The notes under the pieces were generated by a model. That model was not told the origin of the DNA. It worked only from the letters and a program-made list of their open reading frames with translations, and did no database searches. 36,826 nucleotides of DNA from a bacterium HR35 (GTDB lineage Bacteria > Patescibacteriota > Minisyncoccia > UBA6257 > HR35): the NCBI GenBank assembly GCA_002898235.1, contig BEIL01000002.1, forward strand, positions 115,264 to 152,089, given 5' to 3'. Below, one piece after another: positions 26,201-35,470 of this stretch; the first letter of the stretch is position 1, and each line of letters begins with the position of its first letter. The position numbers and the translations under genes are program-made.

Positions 26201-26905
26201 ATCTTTAATTACCGAAAGAGCACAAGAATAATCATTATTTGAACAATCATAAACAAAAATAGTATCTTGAAGTATTTGCTCCCAGTCTTGCTTAGCATCT
26301 TTATATTTTTCAAGTTCATCTTTGTTGCAATTATAACTACAAACTGCTTGTTCTTCGTTTTTATTGACTCCATCTTTAACTAACTTTAAAGCAGCAGCAT
26401 AAAGTGAATCTTCTAAATTCCATGGATTTTTGTTTTTAAGCTCAGGGTATAATATCCAAGTTGTTGGTTGAAATTGAGTATATCCAATTCCGAAATCAGG
26501 AGCAATAGGGACTTTATTAATATCTAAACCTAAATTTTTAGTTATTTTTTCTAACGTTTTGTATTGTTCATTACACCAATCTCGTCTTTCGTCAATTGTA
26601 TATTCTTGTTTCTTTCTATTATAACAAGCCACTAAAAATCTACCATCGATATTATGAGTTTCTTTCCTCCAAAAACACATATTAACACATCTGTTTATAT
26701 TCTTTTCTTTAGATCCTAAATTTACTCCCAAATTTTCTCCAAAACTGCTTTCTCTTTCAATTATTGATAGAATAACAGTTGGCGTATTTAGCCCTGATAA
26801 CTTATAAGCTTTATCTATAGCATTAATTAAAGTTTTCCATTCTAAAGCTAAAACTAAACTAAATAAGAAAAATAAAAGCAATATTGTTGCTCTTATTTTA
26901 CTCAT
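23273..26905 (-). CDS. secreted multidomain protein: lytic-transglycosylase-like N-terminus plus two lamin-tail-like (LTD) domains
   Basis: Signal peptide; ILSIIERESSFGENLG...GIGYTQFQPTTWILYPELKNKNPWNLEDSLYAAALKL; LTD motifs ILISEIQYETPSSTQDEYIELYNPTNEEIDLTCWKL and VFISEVMVIEGINNNQGEFIELYNPNDYPVNISGWSL. Confidence 0.8.
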   Translation of the reverse strand: MSKIRATILLLFFLFSLVLALEWKTLINAIDKAYKLSGLNTPTVILSIIERESSFGENLGVNLGSKEKNINRCVNMCFWRKETHNIDGRFLVACYNRKKQEYTIDERRDWCNEQYKTLEKITKNLGLDINKVPIAPDFGIGYTQFQPTTWILYPELKNKNPWNLEDSLYAAALKLVKDGVNKNEEQAVCSYNCNKDELEKYKDAKQDWEQILQDTIFVYDCSNNDYSCALSVIKDRFLQCTENNWSIRKKKECLKTEVAKQKEIKLANLEKQKQFIELNLVSLGYVESTPLYLGQNYLPPSNYKLKVVLKSNNQNNNAKDFQNNSSQTSKEEILSFSYQEERKKPEVTKSLNKNLNLKSTPTITNQFSKSTSTEENKKESNLNLESLLSELKINQRPTTPIKTSGSDIRTANNQPQQPKDPCENYKNKQYPNILISEIQYETPSSTQDEYIELYNPTNEEIDLTCWKLEKYSSKDNNSTSTPNLYTLIPQSKFQGKIKPNSFFLISAEEYKDKYQADLTYAKSYSISKNNTIVLRKPNGEISDLVGYGDDKEKIYQYEAEPFIITQTNADNNRTIQRKNLQDTNNNSQDFWLRKANPENSNSPSRIPREDFIDLSQVKIENFRISIETSTEINNLVISFKEPNLNVSSTNYFYEIKLESSSSSFSTSTLQANFNSEERKLNFPIENCNFLLRINFYLKDRVDEENYLATTSEINLQDLGCSQNILVSCNLIDHSLDNLENATSGKVFISEVMVIEGINNNQGEFIELYNPNDYPVNISGWSLVKINKNGNFSENKLLAPTKIKAVIPPFSYFLIGNKETCNLNSNFSFDYLYPSSTLYGLTFNNGLALLNEKNEIVDYLCWGEVDNYQNCLNNPPEGKSIERKKLDRQANNLDIDLNSWGNGYLAFDENGNYLIKESFEYRDPQPENSLIFKPLPKNFLNFRGFIVKEETDYKIFDENNNLIKSGKINYHNFNLRFNFISPALYFSSTTISLNQLSSDYESLGPLEKFAFYPLKSYQVDFDIFLQNLEGLLFSLELTKEIEGETITLVSSTPLSWEKIDPEMEIKNVKADEGGRLLSTTKIPLREIVINKNQAGQTLSFKNFERDYLPLIFRFISSNENLEEVTLKYKKENETEFQELKLKKANSLGVKTICNNKYLVYYYLPGWDNLPQFEANKNYYFLLENNDLSFFEICPEKDYLFEIYGGDAIRPS

Positions 26906-27603
26906 TTGTTTATAAATTTAAAGGTTTTTACATAATCTTCATAAAGTTTTGCTGAAACAATATAGATCATATATAACTTGTTATTAATTATAGTTTTATA
27001 AAAATAGGATGCGTCTGGATCTTCTGGATCTTCTTCAGGAAGTAATACTTTAATAAATTCGACCCCGTTGATTACTATTTTTTGGGTTGTTGATTTAGTT
27101 AGATCTTGATAATATTCTTCTATTTCGTCTTTCCAATATTCATCAGTAGGATAGTAAATATAAATAAAAATTGCCGTCCAATATCTAGTAGGAGCATATA
27201 CACTTATTGCTTTTAAGGAATCAAAATTTAAAGAACTCGCGTCTCTACTCCTATTCAATATCAACTCTTTAGGTATTTCTATTTGATAACCTTCAGTATG
27301 ATTGATGACTAATTTTCTGTCTCTTTTGTTTATTATTTCTACTCCTTCAAGTTGGATGTCGGTTGAGGTTGAAAAGTATGATTCAAAATCTAAGGCTCTT
27401 GATAATTTTTCGGCATATTCTTCTTCATTGAATTTCTTTGTTTTTTCTATTTCCTGTTCTATTTGTTGAAGCTCTTGTTTAGTTTGCTCAATTTTTTTAT
27501 TAATTGTTACCTTTTGATAGAGAAAATAACCTCCAGCTGATAAAGTGATAAGTAAAACTATGGAAAAAAATAATAAAATTTTTTTAATTACTGCCCAACT
27601 CAT
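26902..27603 (-). CDS. membrane-anchored hypothetical protein with coiled coil
   Basis: N-terminal TM (IKKILLFFSIVLLITLSAGGYFLY) plus coiled coil; 4-bp overlap with the downstream LTD gene. Confidence 0.7.
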   Translation of the reverse strand: MSWAVIKKILLFFSIVLLITLSAGGYFLYQKVTINKKIEQTKQELQQIEQEIEKTKKFNEEEYAEKLSRALDFESYFSTSTDIQLEGVEIINKRDRKLVINHTEGYQIEIPKELILNRSRDASSLNFDSLKAISVYAPTRYWTAIFIYIYYPTDEYWKDEIEEYYQDLTKSTTQKIVINGVEFIKVLLPEEDPEDPDASYFYKTIINNKLYMIYIVSAKLYEDYVKTFKFINK

Positions 27604-27776
27604 TCCTTTCCGATTCTTATTTTTTAAAAATTTTAATAAAAGTAAAGTTTAAAAACAAATTTATTGTTTGTTAAATTTAGGAGGAGAGAACATAAGTTTA
27701 TAAAATCCATAAAGAGGTGGGATTAAAAAGAAGTTTGTAATTTTTAAAAACCAGCTTTGATAAATTAAATAATTAA

Positions 27777-28463
27777 TTAATTTGTTAGCTGAATAAATGA
27801 TAAATAAAAGAAAAATAAAAAAGAAGAAATAGTTAAAAAAGAGAAAAATAACTTCTTGTTTTTATTTTGAATTTTTGATAATTTCTCTAACAAAATTTTT
27901 AAAGTAAGATATAATTCCAAAAGCAAAATAAAACTAACAGTTATCAACAAGAGAATATTGAGAAAAAGCAATGGATAAATATCTGTGATAAATTTATTTG
28001 ACCAACCAAGAAAAAAAGAATTGTTAAAAATATTTTGCAAAGAAGGTTCTAGATTTCCAAAATTTTTAAAAAAGAAGATTAAAAAGGAAAAAAAGAACCC
28101 TAGTGGAAGGCCCAAAAAATAAAGTTCGCGAAAGAAAATATCTTTTTTATTCATTTCTTCTTTTGAAAATAAATACTGTCTATTTTTAAAGAAAATTAAA
28201 TTAATAAAATAAAAAACAAAAGTTAAAAAAATTAAAGATATATCTAAAAAATTGAAATTTAAAGTAGAAGATTTTAGAAAAACATTCGAAATAATCAAAG
28301 CAATCGTAGTTATCAGGTTAACAATACCAAAAAATATAGCAATAAATGTTAAAGCTCCATAAGAACAATATTTAATAAAAACACGGAAGAAGTTAATAAA
28401 TTCATGTAAGGATAGAAAAATTTTTGAATAATCTTTATCACGCCAAAATTCATTTTTCAACAT
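27777..28463 (-). CDS. polytopic membrane protein, unknown function; possible 3' frameshift
   Basis: Several TM stretches; ATG at 28463 (MLKNEFWRDKD) lies 7 nt after a TATAAT and is preferred over the upstream TTG. Confidence 0.6.
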   Translation of the reverse strand: MLKNEFWRDKDYSKIFLSLHEFINFFRVFIKYCSYGALTFIAIFFGIVNLITTIALIISNVFLKSSTLNFNFLDISLIFLTFVFYFINLIFFKNRQYLFSKEEMNKKDIFFRELYFLGLPLGFFFSFLIFFFKNFGNLEPSLQNIFNNSFFLGWSNKFITDIYPLLFLNILLLITVSFILLLELYLTLKILLEKLSKIQNKNKKLFFSFLTISSFLFFFYLSFIQLTN

Positions 28464-28531
28464 TGATTTAATTATAGAAATAAATAACAAATTTTTTAAA
28501 AAATTTATTGAAAATTTATTATAAAACCCTA

Positions 28532-28634
28532 TTCTTAATTTCTTAAAAAATTCAGAAATTATAATTATAATGATTGATTTTTTATTTAACCGTTTAAGGT
28601 GCTATAGCGTGTTAAACGGTTGAATATGGAAATT
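28532..28634 (-). repeat. 103-bp direct repeat, copy A
   Basis: Identical to 29264-29366 except 28547(a)/29279(g); contains AACCGTTTAA-N14-TTAAACGGTT. Confidence 0.97.
28588..28621. promoter_or_regulatory. inverted repeat AACCGTTTAA-GGTGCTATAGCGTG-TTAAACGGTT (copy A)
   Basis: Perfect 10-bp arms; loop contains the palindrome GCTATAGC. Confidence 0.85.
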
Positions 28635-28654
28635 AGCAAAAAATCAAGGTATAT

Positions 28655-28672
28655 TTTAAGATACTATAGCGT
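28655..28672. repeat. degenerate copy of TTTAAGRTRCTATAGCGT (A2)
   Basis: TTTAAGATACTATAGCGT, 62 bp from the first copy. Confidence 0.85.
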
Positions 28673-28696
28673 TGTAGATGTATCCTTCTGTAAATT

Positions 28697-29074
28697 TTAA
28701 AATTTATATAATCTCAGTTCTTTTATCTTCTTAAAATCTCTTAAATTAAAAGTAAAAAGTTCAGCATCTAAATAAATTGAAGTAGCAGAAATAAGAGCAT
28801 CTGGTAGTTTAATTTTATATTTAGATCTTAAAAAACCTCCCAATTCAGCAATAGAGAAATCAATTGGAATAAAATAAAAATTATTAACAAAAGATTTAAT
28901 AGTCATTCTTTCGCTTTCAGTAAGTTTTGGATAACTCATCATTTCAGCAAAAACAATTGCTGGCACATATATTGAGAAATTTTTATTAATCAAATTCTCT
29001 AAATGATAAGTGACTGTTTCATCTTTTAGAAGATATCTTATTAGAACATTTGAGTCAACAACTATTTTGTCCAT
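28697..29074 (-). CDS. PIN-domain ribonuclease toxin (VapC-like)
   Basis: VVDSNVLIRYLLKDE, IYVPAIVFAEMM, IKLPDALISATSIYLDAELFTFNLRDFKKI: PIN acidic residues and spacing. Confidence 0.9.
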   Translation of the reverse strand: MDKIVVDSNVLIRYLLKDETVTYHLENLINKNFSIYVPAIVFAEMMSYPKLTESERMTIKSFVNNFYFIPIDFSIAELGGFLRSKYKIKLPDALISATSIYLDAELFTFNLRDFKKIKELRLYKF

Positions 29075-29211
29075 TCTTTCTTAGTTTTTTTAATGTGTTC
29101 TAAAAGAAGCCGCAGTTTTTTGCTATCTATCAATCCTTGGTATTTTCTTAAAATCTCTATTTTATTTTCTTTTGGTTTTTTTAATAAAATCTGTTTCATT
29201 TTAGCACTCAT
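29062..29211 (-). CDS. 49-aa antitoxin-like protein overlapping the PIN toxin start; not in the supplied ORF track
   Basis: MSAKMKQILLKKPKENKIEILRKYQGLIDSKKLRLLLEHIKKTKKEWTK*; 13-nt overlap with the toxin ORF; extended -10 TGTTATAAT upstream. Confidence 0.75.
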   Translation of the reverse strand: MSAKMKQILLKKPKENKIEILRKYQGLIDSKKLRLLLEHIKKTKKEWTK

Positions 29212-29217
29212 AATTCA

Positions 29218-29226
29218 ATTATAACA
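29218..29226 (-). promoter_or_regulatory. extended -10 promoter for the TA operon
   Basis: TGTTATAAT on the minus strand, 6 nt before the antitoxin ATG. Confidence 0.55.
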
Positions 29227-29263
29227 TACCTTTCAAAATTATTAATTTTTAAATAAATTTAAT

Positions 29264-29366
29264 TTCTTAATTTCTTAAGAAATTCAGAAATTATAATTAT
29301 AATGATTGATTTTTTATTTAACCGTTTAAGGTGCTATAGCGTGTTAAACGGTTGAATATGGAAATT
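29264..29366 (-). repeat. 103-bp direct repeat, copy B
   Basis: 102/103 identical to 28532-28634, offset exactly 732 bp. Confidence 0.97.
29320..29353. promoter_or_regulatory. inverted repeat AACCGTTTAA-N14-TTAAACGGTT (copy B)
   Basis: Perfect 10-bp arms, upstream of the TA operon promoter. Confidence 0.85.
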
Positions 29367-29397
29367 TGAAAAAATATTAAGAAATGTAAGGGAATGT

Positions 29398-29415
29398 TTT
29401 AAGGTGCTATAGCGT
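29398..29415. repeat. TTTAAGGTGCTATAGCGT (B2), adjacent to the tRNA-Ser 3' end
   Basis: Exact match to the core in copies A1/B1; ends 5 nt from the tRNA discriminator. Confidence 0.85.
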
Positions 29416-29420
29416 TTAAG

Positions 29421-29508
29421 CGGAGGGGGTGGGATTCGAACCCACGAGACCCCGGAAAGGGGCCACGGCTCTCCAGGCCGTCCCGTTAGTCCACTCCGGC
29501 ACCCCTCC
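29421..29508 (-). tRNA. tRNA-Ser (GGA)
   Basis: Acceptor GGAGGGG/CCCCTCC, anticodon arm ACGGC-CTGGAGA-GCCGT, long variable arm GGCCCCTTTCCGGGGTC, T-arm GTGGG-TTCGAAT-CCCAC. Confidence 0.95.
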
Positions 29509-29531
29509 AATATTTCTATTATAAATCAAAA

Positions 29532-30170
29532 TTAAGGATTTGGTGGAGGAAAAGGAGGAATTAGATCTAAATTTGTTCCAATCTCAAAACGATTAGGATC
29601 ATTGCCATTATCGGTTGAAGTTTTATCCTCTCTTCCTCCTTGTTTAAAATCTTTTGATTCTAATGCAGCTGAAAGTTCAAATTGAAGCGGTTTTCTTCTA
29701 AAAGCGTAGAGATAATAGTAGCCCCTTGAGTAATTATTTAAAGGATCAACTGGCAAAGAAGAGAAGGGAAGTGAGGTTAAGTTAGTAAAATCAACCGGAA
29801 GCCAACCATGTCCATCTATCCTTAAATAATTATTCTTATCTGTTTGAAAAACAGCAAAAATTTTATTTCCATAAACACAGCTTGAAGAAGGAAATGATTG
29901 AAATTCTAAAGGAACAGAAATAAAAACAGTTGGCCAAACCTCATCTATTCCTCGATAATCCAAATAAGGTCCATCTAAATCAGGAGTTGAAGTGCTTTGA
30001 CTATAAATTCTTAAAACATTAGTCAAGCTTTCTAAATCACTTATTCTTTTCAAATCTCTTGAGCGAGCAAAATAACTTTGAACTCGAATTACTGATAAAA
30101 TTATTCCTCCAATTACTATTAACAAAAATAAAACAATCACAATCTCAGTATAAGTAAATCCTTTTTTCAT
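29532..30170 (-). CDS. type IV pilin/pseudopilin-like protein
   Basis: MKKGFTYTEIVIVLFLLIVIGGIILSVIRVQSYFARSRDLKRISDLESL. Confidence 0.85.
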   Translation of the reverse strand: MKKGFTYTEIVIVLFLLIVIGGIILSVIRVQSYFARSRDLKRISDLESLTNVLRIYSQSTSTPDLDGPYLDYRGIDEVWPTVFISVPLEFQSFPSSSCVYGNKIFAVFQTDKNNYLRIDGHGWLPVDFTNLTSLPFSSLPVDPLNNYSRGYYYLYAFRRKPLQFELSAALESKDFKQGGREDKTSTDNGNDPNRFEIGTNLDLIPPFPPPNP

Positions 30171-30176
30171 CGAAAG

Positions 30177-30248
30177 AGCCGGCGGTGGGATTCGAACCCA
30201 CGACCTACCGCTTACAAGGCGGTCGCTCTACCACTGAGCTACGCCGGC
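30177..30248 (-). tRNA. tRNA-Thr (TGT)
   Basis: Acceptor GCCGGCG/CGCCGGC, anticodon arm ACCGC-CTTGTAA-GCGGT, T-arm GTGGG-TTCGAAT-CCCAC. Confidence 0.94.
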
Positions 30249-30252
30249 TTTA

Positions 30253-30261
30253 TGGTATAAT
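30253..30261 (+). promoter_or_regulatory. extended -10 promoter for groESL
   Basis: TGGTATAAT upstream of groES. Confidence 0.5.
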
Positions 30262-30280
30262 TATAATATATAATTTCGAA

Positions 30281-30307
30281 TTATCACCTAAAATTAAAAA
30301 GTGATAG
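30281..30307 (+). promoter_or_regulatory. diverged CIRCE-like operator
   Basis: TTATCACCT-N9-AAGTGATAG between the putative promoter and groES; same 9-9-9 geometry as CIRCE (TTAGCACTC-N9-GAGTGCTAA). Confidence 0.55.
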
Positions 30308-30334
30308 GTCGCAATTAAAAGTTTAATTCTAAGA

Positions 30335-30625
30335 ATGAAGATTACCCCTCTTCATGACTTTATTTTAATTGAGCCAATAAAAGAAGAGGAACTTACCAAA
30401 GGCGGTATAGTCATTCCTCCTTCAGCTCGGGAAGAAAGGTCAATGAAAGGAAAAGTAATTGCTGTTGGGCCAGGAAAATTAAATGACAAAGGAGAAAGGC
30501 TTCCTCTTTCTGTTAAACCAGGACAAATAGTAATTTTTAAAAAATACGCTCCAGATGAAATTAAAATTGATGACAAAGAATATTATTTCGTCAGGGATGA
30601 TGACATTATGGCTATTATTGAGTAA
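30335..30625 (+). CDS. groES: co-chaperonin GroES
   Basis: ITPLHDFILIEPIKEEELTKGGIVIPPSAREERSMKGKVIAVGPGK. Confidence 0.97.
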   Translation: MKITPLHDFILIEPIKEEELTKGGIVIPPSAREERSMKGKVIAVGPGKLNDKGERLPLSVKPGQIVIFKKYAPDEIKIDDKEYYFVRDDDIMAIIE

Positions 30626-30656
30626 TTTTTAAAAGGTCGTCTTAAATCTTTTTTAA

Positions 30657-33427
<2,771 letters not shown>

Positions 33428-33465
33428 TTTTTATAATTTTATTGTATAATTTAGAAATTAATTAA

Positions 33466-33813
33466 ATGGCAAGGGTTAAAAGAGGAGTAATAAAAAATAA
33501 AAAAAGAAAGAAAATCTTGAAGTTAGCTGAAGGCTTTCGAGCTCCTTATTCGACTAAAAAGAAATTTGCTAAAGAAGCTTTACTTCATGCTTTTAAATAT
33601 GCTTATCTTGGTAGAAAACAGAAAAAGAGAAATTTTCGCAAGTTATGGCAAGTGAGAATCAATGCTGGAGTCAGACCTTATGGCTTAAATTATTCAAAAT
33701 TTATTCATCTCTTAAAAGAAAAAAACATCAATTTAAATAGAAAAGTTTTAAGTGAAATAGCTCAAAACTATCCTCAAGTTTGGGAAAAGCTAGTAGAATA
33801 TGTAAAGAGCTAA
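33466..33813 (+). CDS. rplT: 50S ribosomal protein L20
   Basis: MARVKRGVIKNKKRKKILKLAEGFRAPYSTKKKFAKEALLHAFKYAYLGRKQKKRNFRKLWQVRINAG. Confidence 0.96.
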   Translation: MARVKRGVIKNKKRKKILKLAEGFRAPYSTKKKFAKEALLHAFKYAYLGRKQKKRNFRKLWQVRINAGVRPYGLNYSKFIHLLKEKNINLNRKVLSEIAQNYPQVWEKLVEYVKS

Positions 33814-34301
33814 TGTTAGCTGGAATTCATTTTTTTAGTGCTTCAATTATAGCTTTTAAATTTTTAGACTCACCTCTTTTAGCATTAATTTTCGGCTTTT
33901 TTCTTCATCATTTAGAAGACCTTTTACCTCATCTTGATTTAAATATCTTTAATAAACCCGAATATGAATCAATTAAAAATTGGGATTTCAAAGCCTTTAT
34001 TCTTTTTATTTTAGAATTTTCTTTTTTCTTTCTTTTAACTTTTTATTTTTTAGGTAGATATCCTTTAAACAAACAATTAATTGCTTTTTGGGCAGGAGTT
34101 GGAGCTTTACTTCCGGATATTATTTCTTTTTCTCTTAAATCTTTTTTTCCGAAATTAAAAATCTTCAATTTTTATTTAAATTTTCATAAAAAATATCACT
34201 TTCAATTAAAAGCAAAAAAATTTGTTGATTATTTTCAGCCAATACTAATCGAAGGTTTAATTATCGCCCTTTGTCTTTATTTAGTAAACACTATTCATTA
34301 A
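33813..34301 (+). CDS. membrane-bound metal-dependent hydrolase-like protein
   Basis: HHLEDLLPHLD motif plus TM segments; start at MLAGIHFF overlapping the rplT stop (TAATG). Confidence 0.55.
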   Translation: MLAGIHFFSASIIAFKFLDSPLLALIFGFFLHHLEDLLPHLDLNIFNKPEYESIKNWDFKAFILFILEFSFFFLLTFYFLGRYPLNKQLIAFWAGVGALLPDIISFSLKSFFPKLKIFNFYLNFHKKYHFQLKAKKFVDYFQPILIEGLIIALCLYLVNTIH

Positions 34302-34886
34302 ATTTTTATCATTACCTACTTCAAAAATATTCGGATTGTTGCCACCATCAGTGCTTGTTTTATCATTGCTCCCTCCATTTTTAAAAATAGCTGATTCTAA
34401 ATTAGCATTAATTTCATATGTTGAGCTTGCTCTATTAAAAACATAGGAATAAAAATATTTTTTCGAGTAATAATTAATCGGATCAATCGGTAAGGAATTT
34501 AGTGGGGGATAAATTAAAACTGAAAAATTAATTGGCAGCCAACCAGTGCCGTCGATTTTATTAAGATTAATAGAACTTACCTGATAAATATAAAAACCGC
34601 CAGCTAAACTATTTCTTACATCTTCCTTATCATAAGGAACTGAAATAAAAACCGAAGAAGAAGCTTCACCAACGCCTCTTGAATTTGGCCCTAAAACCGG
34701 AGTTGAAGTTACATTCAGATAGGTATTAATAGCTATTTCTAAAGCTTTTAAATCACTCATTCTTTTTAAATCCCTGCTTCTTTGAAAATAGCTAAACGGT
34801 TTAATTACAATCAGAGTTAAACTTAAAATTGTCATCAATAAAAAAATAACTATTAACATTTCAATTAGAGTAAATCCCTTTTTCAT
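34281..34886 (-). CDS. type IV pilin/pseudopilin-like protein
   Basis: MKKGFTLIEMLIVIFLLMTILSLTLIVIKPFSYFQRSRDLKRMSDLKAL. Confidence 0.88.
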   Translation of the reverse strand: MKKGFTLIEMLIVIFLLMTILSLTLIVIKPFSYFQRSRDLKRMSDLKALEIAINTYLNVTSTPVLGPNSRGVGEASSSVFISVPYDKEDVRNSLAGGFYIYQVSSINLNKIDGTGWLPINFSVLIYPPLNSLPIDPINYYSKKYFYSYVFNRASSTYEINANLESAIFKNGGSNDKTSTDGGNNPNIFEVGNDKNLMNSVY

Positions 34887-35308
34887 TTTTTAAAATTTCT
34901 TAAAAATCTTTCAGCTTTTTTTAATATCTTCTTTGGTTCTTCAAAGGTTATCAAATTTAAAGCTAATTTAAATGGAAGCCAAACATAACCATTATGTTCT
35001 GGCGAAAGAATTACTCTCTTATTTTCTGCTTGGGCTAAAAAATAAACAACCTCCTTAATAACAATCTCTCCCTTATCTTTAAAATGAAAAAAGAAATTTT
35101 CTTGAAACCCTTTAATTATTTTTACTTTTAAACCAGTTTCTTCTCTAATTTCTCTTAAAGCTGCTTGAATTGGATTTTCACCAATTTCAATATGTCCTCG
35201 CGGAAAATCCCAATGTCTTGTATTGGAACGATAATTTAAAAGCAAATATTCTCTTTCTCTTTTTTCTTTATAAAAAACAATTGCTCCAGCTGAAATTTCT
35301 TTTCTCAT
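34883..35308 (-). CDS. NUDIX hydrolase (Ap4A hydrolase-like)
   Basis: Nudix box GHIEIGENPIQAALREIREETGLKV. Confidence 0.92.
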   Translation of the reverse strand: MRKEISAGAIVFYKEKREREYLLLNYRSNTRHWDFPRGHIEIGENPIQAALREIREETGLKVKIIKGFQENFFFHFKDKGEIVIKEVVYFLAQAENKRVILSPEHNGYVWLPFKLALNLITFEEPKKILKKAERFLRNFKK

Positions 35309-35405
35309 TTTAAAATTACTAATTTGCGTATATATTTTATAGATATTTTAAAACGATAATATATAATAAATAATAACACCAATCAAATTAAGAATAAAAA
35401 TCAAA

Positions 35406-35470
35406 ATTAATCCGTAGCCAAAGAAACATCCGTTTTAATCCGTTATTAAATCCGCATTAATCCGTAGCCA
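35406..35470 (+). repeat. clustered AATCCGT-type short direct repeats upstream of the MBL gene
   Basis: ATTAATCCGTAGCCA at 35406-35420 and 35456-35470, with further TCCG cores at 35429, 35439 and 35451. Confidence 0.85.

Noticed and set aside
28588-29415. CRISPR array based on repeated CTATAGCG-containing units
   Set aside because: Only four copies, irregular 62/73-bp spacing, one copy degenerate, the intervening sequence is itself duplicated, and no cas genes are seen.
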